DNA of 64,000 nucleotides, from assembly GCF_013702265.1 (NCBI RefSeq), contig NZ_CP059348.1, forward strand, positions 3,658,001-3,722,000, written 5' to 3'. The position numbers and the translations under genes are program-made. Below, one piece after another: positions 8,070 to 18,819 of the stretch; position 1 is the first letter of the stretch, and each line of letters begins with the position of its first letter. The notes beneath the pieces were generated by a model. The model worked only from the letters and a program-made list of their open reading frames with translations, searched no databases and was not told the DNA's origin. This stretch comes from Providencia rettgeri. Lineage in GTDB: Bacteria > Pseudomonadota > Gammaproteobacteria > Enterobacterales > Enterobacteriaceae.

Positions 8070-10964
8070 ATGGAAAAGAAACCAGACAACGCAATGATCG
8101 AGCCATCCCTCGACAAAACTTATAACCCAGCGGAAATCGAACAGTCCCTGTATACCCACTGGGAAAAAAGCGGTTACTTCCGTCCGAACGGTGATACCTC
8201 AAAAGACAGTTTCTGCGTCGTGATCCCACCGCCGAACGTCACAGGTAGCCTGCACATGGGTCACGCCTTCCAACAAACCATTATGGATACCATGATCCGT
8301 TACCAGCGTATGCAAGGGAAAAACACCCTATGGCAGACGGGTACTGACCACGCGGGTATCGCAACTCAAATGGTGGTTGAGCGTAAAATTGCGGCTGAAG
8401 AAGGTAAAAACCGCCATGACTACGGTCGTGATGCGTTCATCGACAAAATCTGGGAATGGAAAGCGGAATCTGGCGGCACTATCTCTCAACAAATGCGCCG
8501 TTTAGGTGACTCTGTTGACTGGGATCGCGAACGCTTCACCATGGACGAAGGCTTATCTAAAGCCGTTAAAGAAGCTTTCGTTCGTATGTACAAAGAAAAC
8601 TTAATCTATCGCGGCAAGCGTCTGGTTAACTGGGATCCGAAACTGCACACCGCAATTTCTGATCTAGAAGTTGAAAACCGCGAAGTTAAAGGTTCTATGT
8701 GGCACCTGCGTTATCCGCTGGCTGACGGCGCGAAAACCGCTGAAGGGAAAGACTATTTAGTGGTTGCGACCACGCGTCCAGAAACCATGCTGGGTGATAC
8801 CGGTGTGGCAGTTAACCCTGAAGATCCACGCTATAAAGATTTAATTGGCAAAGAAATTATCCTGCCAATCGTCAATCGCCGCATTCCAATCGTAGGTGAT
8901 GAACACGCCGATATGGAAAAAGGCACCGGCTGCGTGAAAATCACCCCAGCCCATGACTTCAACGACTACGAAGTCGGTAAACGTCACCAACTGACCATGA
9001 TCAACATGATGGACTTAGATGGTAACGTTCGTAACGAAGCGGAAGTGTTCGACACCAACGGCAACCCGTGCACCGATTACAGCAGCGAAATTCCAGCAGC
9101 CTACCGTGGCATGGAGCGTTTCGCAGCACGTAAAGCTATCGTCGCTGAATTTGAACAATTAGGTTTACTGGTCGAAGTCAAACCTCACGATTTAACCGTA
9201 CCTTACGGTGACCGTGGTGGCGTGGTTATCGAGCCAATGCTGACTGACCAATGGTACGTGCGCACCGCGCCTTTAGCGAAAGACGCTATCAAAGCCGTTG
9301 AAGATGGTCGCATTCAATTCGTTCCGCGCCAATACGAAAACATGTATTTCTCTTGGATGCGTGATATCCAAGACTGGTGTATTTCTCGTCAATTATGGTG
9401 GGGTCACCGTATTCCTGCTTGGTATGACGACAAAGGCAATGTTTACGTGGGTCGTGATGAAGACGAAGTTCGCCGCGAAAATAACTTAGGTGCCGATGTA
9501 GCACTGCGCCAAGATGACGACGTATTAGATACATGGTTCTCTTCCGGTCTGTGGACATTCTCAACCTTAGGCTGGCCAGAAAATACCGATGCGCTGAAAA
9601 CTTTCCATCCAACGGATGTATTAGTTAGTGGCTTCGATATTATTTTCTTCTGGATTGCCCGTATGATCATGATGACCATGCATTTCATCAAAGATGAAAA
9701 TGGCGAACCTCAAGTTCCGTTTAAAACCGTGTATATGACAGGTCTGATCCGCGATGAAGAAGGTCAGAAAATGTCTAAATCCAAAGGGAACGTTATCGAC
9801 CCACTGGATATGATCGACGGTATTTCCTTAGAAGCCTTACTGGAAAAACGTACTGGCAACATGATGCAGCCACAACTGGCTGAGAAAATTGCTAAGCGTA
9901 CTCGTAAAGAGTATCCAGACGGCATTGAAGCACACGGTACTGATGCCCTGCGCTTTACCTTAGCGGCGCTGGCATCAACGGGTCGCGATATCAACTGGGA
10001 TATGAAACGTCTGTCCGGTTACCGTAACTTCTGTAATAAATTATGGAATGCGAGTCGCTTCGTTCTGATGAACACCGAAGGCCAAGATTGCGGTCAAAAC
10101 GGTGGCGAAATGAGCTTCTCCTTGGCTGATCGCTGGATCATGGCGCAGTTCAACCAAACCGTGAAAGCGTACCGTGAAGCGTTAGATACTCACCGTTACG
10201 ATATCGCAGCAGGTATTCTGTATGATTTCACCTGGAATGAATTCTGTGACTGGTACTTAGAGCTGTCTAAACCTGCGGTTCATAAAGGTAATGAAGCCCA
10301 AGTTCGTGCGGCGCGTTTCACCCTGATTGAAGTACTGGAAGGCTTACTGCGTCTGGCTCACCCAATCATTCCATTTATCACCGAAACCATCTGGCAGCGC
10401 GTGAAAGTGGTGAAAGGGATTGAAGCTGACACCATCATGCTGCAAGCGTTCCCAGAGTTCGATGCCGCGAAAGTGGATGAGCTGGCACTGAGCGATTTAG
10501 AGTGGATCAAAGAGACCATTGTTGCTGTCCGTAATATTCGTGCAGAAATGAATATCGCTCCGGGTAAACCATTGGATGTCATGCTGCGTAGCACCTCTGC
10601 GGATGTGGCTCGCCGTGTCACTGAGAACGAAAACTTCCTTCGTTCAATGGCGCGTTTAGCAAGCATTCGCGTGCTGGCTGAAGGCGAAGAAGCCCCAGTT
10701 TCTGTGACTAAATTAGTTGCAGGTGCTGAAGTGCTGATCCCAATGGCAGGACTGGTCGATAAAGACGCTGAGCTGGCTCGTTTAGATAAAGAGCTGGAAA
10801 AAGTGGTAAAAGAAATTGATACCATCGAAAGCAAGCTGGCAAACGAAGGCTTTGTAAGCCGTGCCCCTGCTGCCGTGGTTGAGAAAGAGCGCGCGCGTTT
10901 AGCGGAAAATATCGAAGCGAAAGCGAAGATTGAAGCGCAAAAAGTGACTATCGCCTCTTTATAA
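8070..10964 (+). CDS. valS: Valyl-tRNA synthetase
   Basis: Class Ia synthetase that charges tRNA-Val and edits Thr-tRNA-Val. It has 964 residues (E. coli 951). The HIGH motif is [14 protein letters not shown] (about 52-65). The connective CP1 editing domain holds [12 protein letters not shown], and the KMSKS loop reads [10 protein letters not shown] (about 567). An anticodon-binding region and a C-terminal coiled coil rich in Lys/Glu (last 70 residues) follow. The N-terminus is about 13 residues longer than in E. coli; ATG 8094 is an alternative start. It is cotranscribed with holC and ends at a terminator. Confidence 0.98.
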   Translation: MEKKPDNAMIEPSLDKTYNPAEIEQSLYTHWEKSGYFRPNGDTSKDSFCVVIPPPNVTGSLHMGHAFQQTIMDTMIRYQRMQGKNTLWQTGTDHAGIATQMVVERKIAAEEGKNRHDYGRDAFIDKIWEWKAESGGTISQQMRRLGDSVDWDRERFTMDEGLSKAVKEAFVRMYKENLIYRGKRLVNWDPKLHTAISDLEVENREVKGSMWHLRYPLADGAKTAEGKDYLVVATTRPETMLGDTGVAVNPEDPRYKDLIGKEIILPIVNRRIPIVGDEHADMEKGTGCVKITPAHDFNDYEVGKRHQLTMINMMDLDGNVRNEAEVFDTNGNPCTDYSSEIPAAYRGMERFAARKAIVAEFEQLGLLVEVKPHDLTVPYGDRGGVVIEPMLTDQWYVRTAPLAKDAIKAVEDGRIQFVPRQYENMYFSWMRDIQDWCISRQLWWGHRIPAWYDDKGNVYVGRDEDEVRRENNLGADVALRQDDDVLDTWFSSGLWTFSTLGWPENTDALKTFHPTDVLVSGFDIIFFWIARMIMMTMHFIKDENGEPQVPFKTVYMTGLIRDEEGQKMSKSKGNVIDPLDMIDGISLEALLEKRTGNMMQPQLAEKIAKRTRKEYPDGIEAHGTDALRFTLAALASTGRDINWDMKRLSGYRNFCNKLWNASRFVLMNTEGQDCGQNGGEMSFSLADRWIMAQFNQTVKAYREALDTHRYDIAAGILYDFTWNEFCDWYLELSKPAVHKGNEAQVRAARFTLIEVLEGLLRLAHPIIPFITETIWQRVKVVKGIEADTIMLQAFPEFDAAKVDELALSDLEWIKETIVAVRNIRAEMNIAPGKPLDVMLRSTSADVARRVTENENFLRSMARLASIRVLAEGEEAPVSVTKLVAGAEVLIPMAGLVDKDAELARLDKELEKVVKEIDTIESKLANEGFVSRAPAAVVEKERARLAENIEAKAKIEAQKVTIASL

Positions 10965-10984
10965 TCATTAAGCTTTAAATCTCT

Positions 10985-11020
10985 AGCCCTGACTCGTCGC
11001 CGATGAGTTAGGGCTTTTTT
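10985..11020 (+). terminator. Rho-independent terminator after valS
   Basis: AGCCCTGACTC and GAGTTAGGGCT form a G-U-containing stem followed by TTTTTT. Confidence 0.88.
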
Positions 11021-11128
11021 GTATTCTGAGTATTGAAAAGCCTAGGAAGATACTCAATATCATAATTATTGCACCAGTAAATAGTGCAATTAAAAATATA
11101 AATAATACAAATAGAAAGAGATATTCTT

Positions 11129-11632
11129 ATGACAACAAGCACAACCTCAACTGTTCAAGTTCGTTTAATTCAACCTCAAGATAACCCAGGGATCGCCGCT
11201 GTTATTCGTGAAGTTTCCGCTGAACATGGGCTAACAGCAGATAAAGGTTTCGCAGTTGCGGATCCTATTTTAGACACGCTGTATGAAGTGTATAGCAAGC
11301 CACGCAGCGCATATTGGGTGGTGGAAATGGACGGTAAAGTGGTTGGCGGTGGCGGCATTTCACAAGTCGCCGGTGGAGATGAACACACCGCTGAATTACA
11401 GAAAATGTATCTCTCTTCTGTGCTGCGCGGAAAAGGTTTAGCCAAGAAAATCGTCTTAATGTCTTTGGAATTTGCTAAGCAGCAAGGCTACACCCGCTGT
11501 TACTTAGAAACCACCAAAGAGCTACAAGCCGCCATTAAACTGTATGAAAAACTGGGCTTCGATTTTATCGACGAGCCATTAGGCAATACTGGCCATAGTG
11601 ACTGCGAAATTCGCATGCTAAAAGCGCTATAG
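11129..11632 (+). CDS. yjgM: GNAT N-acetyltransferase YjgM
   Basis: An acetyl-CoA-dependent N-acetyltransferase. The 167 residues align over their length with E. coli Yjg[36 protein letters not shown], then the acetyl-CoA pyrophosphate loop RGKGLAKK and YEKLGF. yjgM also lies near valS in E. coli. The substrate cannot be told from sequence. The ATG follows an AGAAAGAGA purine tract. Two more genes follow closely in the same direction (gap 32 bp, then a 4-bp overlap), which looks like one small operon. Confidence 0.88.
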   Translation: MTTSTTSTVQVRLIQPQDNPGIAAVIREVSAEHGLTADKGFAVADPILDTLYEVYSKPRSAYWVVEMDGKVVGGGGISQVAGGDEHTAELQKMYLSSVLRGKGLAKKIVLMSLEFAKQQGYTRCYLETTKELQAAIKLYEKLGFDFIDEPLGNTGHSDCEIRMLKAL

Positions 11633-11664
11633 CCCCGCTACCCAATGAAAGGATACCGTAGCCA

Positions 11665-12435
11665 ATGATCTCACAGTATGAAGACGCCCTTTATGAAGAT
11701 CCCAAGCTCGCTCGCTTCTATGATTTAGATAACAGCTTGCAGCGGGCAGACTACGCGGCATATCTTCAACTAGCCTCTTCAGCGGCTCATATTTTGGATT
11801 TAGGCTGCGGTACTGGCACGTTACTCACTGCCATTGCGGAGCAATATCCACACACCACGTTGGTCGGCGTCGATCCCGCTCAAGCGATGTTGGATATTGC
11901 CCAACAAAAAACCAATCGCGTTCGTTGGGTGAACAGCACAGCTGAAGCGCTCTGTCTGGACATGAAATTTGATTTGATCATTTTATCTGGTCACGCCTTT
12001 CAGGTTTTTTTGACTCAAGAACAGCGCATTGCCGCGCTACAAACCATGCAGCAACACCTCACTGCCGATGGCACTATTGTATTTGATAGCCGCAACCCAG
12101 CAGTTGAAGAGTGGAGAGAGTGGACACCTGAATTATCTCGTGAATCACTCTCGACCCAAGAATTTGGCGAAGTCATTCTTTGGAATGATGTTGCCGAACA
12201 GAACGGCATTGTTCGCTATCAAACGTTCTACCAGCAAGGTGAGAATGGCCCCATATACCGAGCCGAATCGGATATTGCTTTTCCGACACTTAGCGACATT
12301 ACCCAAGCCGCTGAATTTTGTGGTTTACGTGTTCGCTATCTTTACGGTGATTGGCAGTTTAATGCTTTTCAGGAGAACTCCCCTGAAATGGTGTTTACGC
12401 TTGAGCACACAGGCTCTTTATCGGTGAAATCATGA
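11665..12435 (+). CDS. Class I SAM-dependent methyltransferase
   Basis: A soluble Rossmann-fold methyltransferase of 256 residues. The AdoMet-binding motif I is ILDLGCGTGTLL (about 43-54), the acidic motif II is VGVDPAQAML (about 69-78), and DLIILSGHAFQVF (about 108) is the post-II/IV region. The methylated substrate is unknown. The stop overlaps the start of the next gene (ATGATGA), so the two are translationally coupled. No membrane or signal segments are seen. Confidence 0.85.
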   Translation: MISQYEDALYEDPKLARFYDLDNSLQRADYAAYLQLASSAAHILDLGCGTGTLLTAIAEQYPHTTLVGVDPAQAMLDIAQQKTNRVRWVNSTAEALCLDMKFDLIILSGHAFQVFLTQEQRIAALQTMQQHLTADGTIVFDSRNPAVEEWREWTPELSRESLSTQEFGEVILWNDVAEQNGIVRYQTFYQQGENGPIYRAESDIAFPTLSDITQAAEFCGLRVRYLYGDWQFNAFQENSPEMVFTLEHTGSLSVKS

Positions 12436-13082
12436 TGATAAACTCAATGTTCAATAACGATTCACTCGTCATTGAACCGTTAGAGGAAACAAGCATTGAT
12501 GGTGCCAACATACTATTTTATGAGGCTTTTTCCTCTAAATTTAAAACCATTCACGATATGCCTGAAGCCCAGCGTCAGGCGGTATTATCTTTATTCTGGC
12601 AGCGCGGTCTCAGTGACCCTTATGATAGGCACTTTCAGGTTAAATTGAATGGCAGGTTGGTTGCGGTTTATGGCATCACTTACGGCGTAAGACACGTTCA
12701 AGAACAAGCACCTATCCCCGTCTCATTAATGCAAATCCTGCGTAAAGCGGGCTTCTTCCGCTTTATGAAGATCAGCCGCATTTTTCAGTTATTTGTACAC
12801 AGACCAAGAGCCGACACCGTTTACCTCTCTTACTTGTGTGTCAATAATGAGTTACGAGGTATGGGAATTGGTAATCGCGTGTTAGACCATATTGAATCCC
12901 AAGCAGCCGCTGATCCCAAGCTCACCCGAGTTTCTTTGTATGTGTCTGATTTAAATACCAAGGCAAGAGAGCTTTATTTGCGCCGTGGTTACACCGATGA
13001 AAAATATGAAACATCTCGCACCACATTACGCTATATGGATATTTATGGCTGGCACTATATGGTGAAAGAGTTAGCATCTTGA
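12432..13082 (+). CDS. GNAT N-acetyltransferase
   Basis: 216 residues. The acetyl-CoA site is in VYLSYLCVNNELRGMGIGNR (R/Q-x-x-G-x-G/A, about 127-146), followed by VSLYVSDLNTKARELYLRRGY, the terminal beta-strand/helix pair of the GNAT fold. It is coupled to the preceding methyltransferase by a 4-bp overlap, which suggests they act in one pathway or modify one target. The substrate is not predictable. A terminator follows. Confidence 0.84.
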   Translation: MMINSMFNNDSLVIEPLEETSIDGANILFYEAFSSKFKTIHDMPEAQRQAVLSLFWQRGLSDPYDRHFQVKLNGRLVAVYGITYGVRHVQEQAPIPVSLMQILRKAGFFRFMKISRIFQLFVHRPRADTVYLSYLCVNNELRGMGIGNRVLDHIESQAAADPKLTRVSLYVSDLNTKARELYLRRGYTDEKYETSRTTLRYMDIYGWHYMVKELAS

Positions 13083-13095
13083 TATAGAAAACAAA

Positions 13096-13130
13096 AAAGC
13101 ACTGACGATATTCTCAATCAGTGCTTTCTT
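13096..13130 (+). terminator. Rho-independent terminator
   Basis: AAAGCACTGA (13096-13105) pairs perfectly with TCAGTGCTTT (13118-13127). The downstream T tract is short and interrupted (TTTCTT). It serves the GNAT/methyltransferase operon and could also serve rraB from the other side. Confidence 0.75.
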
Positions 13131-13178
13131 ATCTTTCAATCCAGCGGTATTACCGCTTATTGAAATTTGAAGGATCAA

Positions 13179-13607
13179 TTAGTGAACGCGATTTTCGGAC
13201 TCATCGTCCCCTTCGTCGTCACCGTCTTCATCATCGTATTCTGCGTCTGGATCTTCAAAATAGGTGCCCCAACCATCGTAGTTCACACCGATTTTTTCTG
13301 CTAATTTCATTAACTGCTCAACTTGCGCGTCGATCAGTTCCGCATTTAACGCACTTTCGCTGATCACATCGCAACACATCAGGGTTTCACCGGTTTCAAT
13401 TTCCAGTTCTTCCGCATCAGTCACTTCATAACCCAGTTTGAATGCTTCAACAGCCGCTTTTTCTAACAATTCAAAATTGTCCGCAGAGAAGTGATGCTCA
13501 ATCGCGTACAGCGCATCAGGATCACTTCCATCTTCCAGTAACTCTTCAATGATCAGGCGAGTTTCTTCGTACTGCGCATCAAATTCAGCTTTATCTACCA
13601 TCTCCAC
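13179..13607 (-). CDS. rraB: Ribonuclease E inhibitor RraB
   Basis: A small acidic protein that binds RNase E and changes the composition of the RNA degradosome. The 142 residues match E. coli Rra[54 protein letters not shown] and [11 protein letters not shown]. The tail is very acidic (about 15 Asp/Glu in the last 20), as in the family. It is divergent from argI, as in E. coli. Confidence 0.96.
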   Translation of the reverse strand: MEMVDKAEFDAQYEETRLIIEELLEDGSDPDALYAIEHHFSADNFELLEKAAVEAFKLGYEVTDAEELEIETGETLMCCDVISESALNAELIDAQVEQLMKLAEKIGVNYDGWGTYFEDPDAEYDDEDGDDEGDDESENRVH

Positions 13608-13708
13608 ACCCCTTGTTCCGTGGTATTAGTCTCCGGCTCATTCTCCCATAGGGTCGAGGGTGAAACCATACCTAATGAAATAATTTCTTTTGCTTGAGGG
13701 GTTGATTT

Positions 13709-13743
13709 TGAATTTTTATGAATATAAATTGAATATTAATTCA
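13709..13743 (+). promoter_or_regulatory. Tandem ARG boxes (ArgR operator) of argI
   Basis: TGAATATTAATTCA at 13730-13743 is a perfect 14-bp ARG palindrome. A weaker copy, TGAATTTTTATGAA, lies at 13709-13722. Their centres are 21 bp apart, the spacing used by the ArgR hexamer. They lie just before the argI start, so arginine-dependent repression is expected. Confidence 0.88.
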
Positions 13744-13763
13744 ATTGTAAAAGGCTGTAATTT

Positions 13764-14789
13764 ATGAACCCCCTACATGGAAAGCATTTTTTAAGATTAT
13801 TGGATTTTACCTCTAACGATATTCATGCATTATTAAAACTCTCCACTTGGTTAAAATCAGCCAAAAAATCTGGCACTGAGCCACCTTTATTAGCTGGTAA
13901 GAATTTTGCGCTGATCTTCGAGAAAGATTCCACACGGACGCGCTGCGCATTTGAAGTCGGCGCTTTCGATCAAGGGGCAAGAGTGACCTATCTTGGACCA
14001 TCCGGTAGCCAAATCGGGCATAAAGAGACGATGAAAGATACCGCCAGAGTGCTGGGTAGAATGTACGATGGCGTGCAATATCGGGGTTACGCACAAAGCA
14101 CCGTCGAAACATTAGCACAACATGCGGGAGTGCCTGTCTGGAATGGATTAACTAACGAATTCCATCCCACACAGTTATTAGCCGATTTGCTCACCATTCA
14201 AGAACATAAACCCAATACCCCGCTTTCTGACATCAAATTCGCCTACCTCGGGGATGCGCGGAACAATATGGGAAATTCCATGTTAGAAGCTGCTGCGTTA
14301 ACGGGCATGGAGCTGCGTTTAGTGGCACCGAAAAGCTGCTGGCCAGAGGCTGAATTAGTTGCAGAGTGCCAGAAAATCGCTAAAACCACTGGCGGAAAAA
14401 TCATTCTGACGGAAAACGTGGCTGAAGGCGTTAAAGACGCCGATTTTCTGTATACCGATGTGTGGGTTTCGATGGGGGAACCTAAAGAAGTGTGGGCACA
14501 GCGCATTGCCTTAATGAAACCGTATCAAGTGAATATGGATGTCATCAAACAGACAGGTAACCCAGACGTGAAATTCTTGCACTGCCTACCTGCGTTTCAT
14601 AATGAAGACACCACATTAGGCGCTCAGCTCGCCAAAGAGTTTAATCTTTATGGTGGGCTGGAAGTGACGGAAGAGGTATTTGAATCCCCTTACAGCATCG
14701 TATTTGATCAAGCGGAAAACCGTCTGCATACTATTAAAGCGGTGATGGTAGCGACAATTGCGCCTGAATTACCGATAAATATATTCTAA
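13764..14789 (+). CDS. argI: Ornithine carbamoyltransferase
   Basis: Joins ornithine and carbamoyl phosphate to citrulline in arginine synthesis; cytoplasmic trimer. It has 341 residues (E. coli 334). The carbamoyl-phosphate loop is STRTRC (about 56-61), followed by [10 protein letters not shown] (about 135) and the ornithine/catalytic FLHCLPAFH (about 272-280). The neighbouring rraB and the ARG boxes match E. coli argI rather than its paralogue argF. The protein ends PINIF, slightly longer than E. coli. Confidence 0.96.
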   Translation: MNPLHGKHFLRLLDFTSNDIHALLKLSTWLKSAKKSGTEPPLLAGKNFALIFEKDSTRTRCAFEVGAFDQGARVTYLGPSGSQIGHKETMKDTARVLGRMYDGVQYRGYAQSTVETLAQHAGVPVWNGLTNEFHPTQLLADLLTIQEHKPNTPLSDIKFAYLGDARNNMGNSMLEAAALTGMELRLVAPKSCWPEAELVAECQKIAKTTGGKIILTENVAEGVKDADFLYTDVWVSMGEPKEVWAQRIALMKPYQVNMDVIKQTGNPDVKFLHCLPAFHNEDTTLGAQLAKEFNLYGGLEVTEEVFESPYSIVFDQAENRLHTIKAVMVATIAPELPINIF

Positions 14790-14851
14790 ATCTACCGACC
14801 AAGTAGGCAGGCGCCCCTACTTGGTCAGTTTGAATGGAGACTTAAATCTCA

Positions 14852-15661
14852 CTACGGTCTTTCACCTTTTGCCAATCTCACGTTGATTTCGTCAATCACA
14901 CGAGGAAGATCCGACAAGGTATCAATCACATAATGGGCGCCCGCCGCATACAGTTTGTCCGCTGCCTGCTGGCGTAATGGGGAAATATCCCCTTGGCTCA
15001 TGCCTTGATATTCATCCCATGTTTTACCGAACTCATTACCCGAAATAGCTAACCCAATGCTCCACATTCCCGCATTGCACCCTTCTTCAATTCCCGGCAC
15101 CGCATCATCCACCTTCACACAATGGAAGACGGAATTGACCGCCAATTCAATCACATTTTGCAGCGCCATCCACGGCCCTGGACGTCCGCCAGCTGCTAAA
15201 TCATCACTGGCAATCCAGTAATCGGGCTGATACCCCAATTTCGCGGCTGCTGGAACCAACTTTTCCATTACCGCCCTTGGGTAACCTGAACAAGAACCTA
15301 TTTTGATCCCCTGCTCACGCAGCGTGGCAATCGCGCTGACAACTCCGTCGATTGGCGCAGCAAAATCGACAACTTTGGCAATCTGTAACGGCATAAACGT
15401 TTGGTAGATAGCATCAATATCTTCGCTAGTCATTGAGCGCCCAAACTTTGCCTGCCACATGGCATCAATCTCTGGTAATTTTCCTAACGCTTCAATATGT
15501 TGCCATTTTCCTAACCCCATCGGGATACGGGCTTGCGCCAGTGTAATATCCATATCAAACGCGACTTTAAACGCTTCGATAAAAATCTGAGTCGGTGCAA
15601 ACGAGCCAAAATCCACCGTCGTTCCCGCCCAATCCAAAATAACAGCTTCAATACGATTCAT
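14852..15661 (-). CDS. phnX: Phosphonoacetaldehyde hydrolase PhnX
   Basis: HAD-superfamily enzyme that splits phosphonoacetaldehyde into acetaldehyde and phosphate, the second step of 2-aminoethylphosphonate use. It has 269 residues. Motif I is [10 protein letters not shown] with nucleophile Asp10. The cap-domain Lys, which forms the Schiff base, is expected in [11 protein letters not shown]. Motif II is GSCSGYPR and the acidic motif is [13 protein letters not shown]. It lies downstream of phnW (24-bp gap), as in Salmonella. Confidence 0.96.
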   Translation of the reverse strand: MNRIEAVILDWAGTTVDFGSFAPTQIFIEAFKVAFDMDITLAQARIPMGLGKWQHIEALGKLPEIDAMWQAKFGRSMTSEDIDAIYQTFMPLQIAKVVDFAAPIDGVVSAIATLREQGIKIGSCSGYPRAVMEKLVPAAAKLGYQPDYWIASDDLAAGGRPGPWMALQNVIELAVNSVFHCVKVDDAVPGIEEGCNAGMWSIGLAISGNEFGKTWDEYQGMSQGDISPLRQQAADKLYAAGAHYVIDTLSDLPRVIDEINVRLAKGERP

Positions 15662-15685
15662 GATTAATCCTTATTTTCCAATACG

Positions 15686-16804
15686 TTATTTTGCTAATAC
15701 CTTGCTTTTCCAATACATGGCATTCTTAATTGCCACCAACAGCGCATCAATATTGTGTGGATACACTTCCCCAATATTGCCAATGCGGAAACAGTCACTC
15801 TTTGAAACCTTACCCGGATAGATCACAAACCCTTGAGCCTTGAGCTGCTGATAAAATTGGTTAAATTGATAATCGTCGGCATCTGGCGAATAAAATGCAG
15901 TGATAATCGGCGATTGTTGGCTATCATCTAATAATGTGCGAAACCCTAACTGACGCATGCCATCCACCAACTTGCGTTGATTTTGCTGATAACGCTGGAA
16001 ACGGGCGCTCACACCACCTTCCTGAGCCAGCTCTTTCAGCGCTTGAGCGAAAGCCAGCACGGTGTGTGTTGGGGAAGTAAAGCGCCATTTCCCGTGATAT
16101 TGTTCCATACAGCGCCATTGTGCATACAGATCAAGGGACAACGAACGCGAGCGACCCACACATTTTTCCAGTTCGCTGGTACGAGCTATCACAAACCCAA
16201 ACCCCGGCACTCCTTGGATACATTTGTTGGCCGAGCTGATCAGAAAATCAATATTCAGCGCCCCCACATCCAGAGGAATGCCCCCAAAACTGCTCATGGC
16301 ATCCACGATATAGCGTTTTTGATAGCGTTTAGCTAATACCGCAACGTCCTCGATGGGGTTCAAAATGCCGGTGGTGGTTTCACAGTGCACCATCGCAATA
16401 TGGCTGATTTGGCTATCTTGCTGTAGAAGCTGCTCAATCACCGCCACATCGGGCTTAGCCACTTCACCGCAATCATAAACATGGTATGAAATGCCCATTA
16501 ACTGCGCCATTTCTGCCATTCGGGCGCCATAAGCGCCATTGCTGACAATCAGGATTTTATCTTGCGGTGCGAGTACCGAGCCCAGCACCGCTTCTACGGC
16601 GTAGCTCCCACTCCCTTGGAGTAACACACTGGTATACCCCGCTTGGGTTGTCGCCAGTTCCACCAGCTGTTGGCGAATACGTTGCACTACCCCTAAGTTG
16701 TAATCATCGTCCCATGTACAGCTATCAAACAGCATGGCCTCTTTCACGGTTTGTGACGTGGTCAAAGGTCCCGGTGTTAACAGCAGATATTGATTCATTG
16801 TCAT
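15686..16804 (-). CDS. phnW: 2-aminoethylphosphonate--pyruvate transaminase PhnW
   Basis: PLP enzyme that moves the amino group of 2-aminoethylphosphonate to pyruvate, giving phosphonoacetaldehyde and alanine. The 372 residues start [17 protein letters not shown], aligned with Salmonella PhnW. The PLP-binding lysine is in [12 protein letters not shown] (about 190-201), and VDAMSSFGG holds the PLP aspartate. First gene of phnWX, divergent from phnR, with a palindromic operator between its -10 region and the start codon. Confidence 0.96.
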   Translation of the reverse strand: MTMNQYLLLTPGPLTTSQTVKEAMLFDSCTWDDDYNLGVVQRIRQQLVELATTQAGYTSVLLQGSGSYAVEAVLGSVLAPQDKILIVSNGAYGARMAEMAQLMGISYHVYDCGEVAKPDVAVIEQLLQQDSQISHIAMVHCETTTGILNPIEDVAVLAKRYQKRYIVDAMSSFGGIPLDVGALNIDFLISSANKCIQGVPGFGFVIARTSELEKCVGRSRSLSLDLYAQWRCMEQYHGKWRFTSPTHTVLAFAQALKELAQEGGVSARFQRYQQNQRKLVDGMRQLGFRTLLDDSQQSPIITAFYSPDADDYQFNQFYQQLKAQGFVIYPGKVSKSDCFRIGNIGEVYPHNIDALLVAIKNAMYWKSKVLAK

Positions 16805-16816
16805 TTAAATTCACCA

Positions 16817-16842
16817 TTGGTCTATACCAGATTGATATTATA
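16817..16842 (-). promoter_or_regulatory. phnW promoter -10 and probable PhnR operator
   Basis: TTGGTCTATACCAG at 16817-16830 contains the near-perfect palindrome TGGTCTATACCA. Just upstream on the minus strand is TATAAT (16842-16837). The same motif precedes phnS. A repressor bound here would block initiation or early elongation of phnWX. Confidence 0.75.
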
Positions 16843-16909
16843 ATGACGGCAGATGAACAAGAAGGTCAAAGGAAAAGACGCCCTGCAACAAAAAATTCAT
16901 ATTGGCGTG

Positions 16910-16915
16910 TATAAT
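16910..16915 (+). promoter_or_regulatory. Possible -10 element of phnR
   Basis: A perfect TATAAT 39 bp before the phnR start codon. No convincing -35 box accompanies it, so activator dependence or a weak promoter is possible. Confidence 0.45.
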
Positions 16916-16954
16916 GGATAAAAAATTTTGCGACGAAAAACGGATACATTATCG

Positions 16955-17662
16955 ATGGATGAACAGCCACAGTACCTTCTTATCAAAGCGCAATTACAAG
17001 CAAGAATTCAGAGCGGCGCGCTGAAAAGTGGTGATAAACTGCCCTCTGAACGCGAACTGTGTGCCATCTTCAATACCACGCGCGTCACTATTCGAGAAAG
17101 CTTGGCACAGCTAGAATCTAGCGGCGCAATTTACCGTTCTGAGCGCCGAGGCTGGTTTGTGACGCCCGAGCGTTTATGGCTCGACCCAACGCAAAATACC
17201 AACTTCCATAAGCTGTGTTTAGAGCAAGGTCGTCAACCCAAAACCAAGCTGTTAGAGGGGAAAGTCGTCACCGTGCCTGTCGAAGCCATGACGCCGCTGC
17301 AATTGCAGCCTTTCGAACAAATTTATCTACTCACCCGCCTGCGTTATGCGGACGACCGCGCCGTTTGCTACAGCGAAAACCACTGTCTTCCCGCTCGCGT
17401 ACCTGAGCTATTAAGCCATGATTTGAATGGCAGCCTCACCGAAGTGTATGAGCAGCACTACGGGTTGATTTATACCAGTATGCACTTATCGTTTTATCCC
17501 ACTGCCATGCCACCGCAGGCCGCCAGCGCATTAGGGGTTGCAGTCGGTCGTCCAGCCCTGCTATTACAACGTTTAAACTACGATCAGCACGGGCGAATTT
17601 TGGACTATGATGTGGAATATTGGCGTCATGACAGCCTGCGTATTGAGGTCGATACCCTCTAA
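16955..17662 (+). CDS. phnR: GntR/UTRA transcriptional regulator PhnR
   Basis: Predicted regulator of 2-aminoethylphosphonate genes. The N-terminal GntR winged helix (about residues 5-70) includes [25 protein letters not shown]. The C-terminal UTRA ligand domain holds [20 protein letters not shown] and LLLQRLNYD. Near-identity to Salmonella PhnR begins at [11 protein letters not shown], so I place the start at ATG 16955 (235 residues). A TTG at 16928 would add nine residues. It sits between divergent phnW and phnS, both of which carry the palindrome it probably binds. Confidence 0.92.
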   Translation: MDEQPQYLLIKAQLQARIQSGALKSGDKLPSERELCAIFNTTRVTIRESLAQLESSGAIYRSERRGWFVTPERLWLDPTQNTNFHKLCLEQGRQPKTKLLEGKVVTVPVEAMTPLQLQPFEQIYLLTRLRYADDRAVCYSENHCLPARVPELLSHDLNGSLTEVYEQHYGLIYTSMHLSFYPTAMPPQAASALGVAVGRPALLLQRLNYDQHGRILDYDVEYWRHDSLRIEVDTL

Positions 17663-17741
17663 CTTTCACTTCAAAAATAAATTTTTGCTTTCTCGGTAGA
17701 TTTCATTTTTCTGTCATATAAACCCGTTAGCGTAAAAAACA

Positions 17742-17755
17742 CTGGTATATACCAG
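17742..17755 (+). promoter_or_regulatory. Probable PhnR operator upstream of phnS
   Basis: CTGGTATATACCAG is a perfect 14-bp palindrome, 31 bp before the phnS start. It matches the phnW site at 16817-16830 in TGGT-n-TATACCA. A TATAAA at 17717-17722 may be the -10 box, which would put the operator just past the start of transcription. Confidence 0.78.
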
Positions 17756-17786
17756 ATAACTTTAACGACTAACTGGAGATCTGGAG

Positions 17787-18812
17787 ATGAAACGTAAAAT
17801 GAAACCTACCCCTCTTGCCGTATTGCTCCTTGCCGCCCTAGGTTCGACCTCGGTTTTTGCCGCCCCTGTCGTCACGGTTTACTCCGCAGATGGTCTTCAT
17901 GATGGCAATAACAGCTGGTATCAGGCTCAATTTGATGCTTTTACTCAGCAAACAGGGATTAAAGTACAGTACGTCGAAGGCGGCTCCGGTGCCATCGTTG
18001 AGCGTTTAGCCAAAGAGCGCACTAACCCACAAGCGGATGTGCTCGTCACCGTTCCCCCGTTTATCCAACGTGCCGCTAAAACCGAATTACTGGCAAAATT
18101 CACACCGGATGCCGCGGTAAGTATTCCTAACTCAACGGAGTACTACACCCCCATCGTCAATAACTACCTGACCTTTATCTATAACGACAAACTGCTAAAA
18201 GCCCCTCCAGCAACGTGGAATGAACTCCTCGACACCCGTTTTAAAAATAAACTGCAATACTCCACACCAGGGCAAGCGGGAGATGGCACTGCCGTCATGC
18301 TTCAAGTGTTCCATAGCTTTGGTGGCAAAGAGGCCGGTTTTGATTACCTCGGAAAATTACAAGCCAACAACGTCGGTCCATCCGCCTCAACAGGGAAATT
18401 AACTGCGTTAGTGAACAAAGGTGAACTGTACGTCGCAAACGGCGATTTGCAGATGAACCTTTCCCAAATGGAGCGCAATCCGAACGTGAAAATCTTTTGG
18501 CCTGCCGATGAAAAAGGCGAACGCAGCGCGCTGGTTCTGCCTTATGTGGTTGGCTTAGTGAATAACGGCCCTGAAACTGAAAATGGCAAAAAGCTGATTA
18601 ACTTCCTGTTAGACAAACAAGCCCAAAGCCACGTTAGCGAACTGTCATGGGGGCTGCCTGTGCGCTCAGATTTGACGCCAAACGATCCGCAATTCCACAA
18701 AGCCACTGAAACCCTCAAAGGCGTCAAAACATGGCAACCGAATTGGGACGAGGTTGAAGTGTCTCTTTCGAACGATATTACCCGTTGGCACAAAGTGACT
18801 GAAAGCGAGTAA
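17787..18812 (+). CDS. phnS: 2-aminoethylphosphonate ABC transporter, substrate-binding protein
   Basis: Periplasmic binding protein that delivers 2-aminoethylphosphonate to PhnUV. The 341 residues begin with a signal peptide ([20 protein letters not shown], cleavage expected after SVFA). The mature domain has the iron/spermidine-type binding-protein fold: [34 protein letters not shown] and [15 protein letters not shown]. It heads phnSTUV and follows AACTGGAGA. The transporter specificity is taken from the phn context and the Salmonella match. Confidence 0.93.
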   Translation: MKRKMKPTPLAVLLLAALGSTSVFAAPVVTVYSADGLHDGNNSWYQAQFDAFTQQTGIKVQYVEGGSGAIVERLAKERTNPQADVLVTVPPFIQRAAKTELLAKFTPDAAVSIPNSTEYYTPIVNNYLTFIYNDKLLKAPPATWNELLDTRFKNKLQYSTPGQAGDGTAVMLQVFHSFGGKEAGFDYLGKLQANNVGPSASTGKLTALVNKGELYVANGDLQMNLSQMERNPNVKIFWPADEKGERSALVLPYVVGLVNNGPETENGKKLINFLLDKQAQSHVSELSWGLPVRSDLTPNDPQFHKATETLKGVKTWQPNWDEVEVSLSNDITRWHKVTESE

Positions 18813-18819
18813 GTGAGTT

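Noticed and set aside
16928-16954. TTG start for phnR
   Set aside because: ATG 16955 is closer to the conserved start of the family, and the added residues show no similarity.
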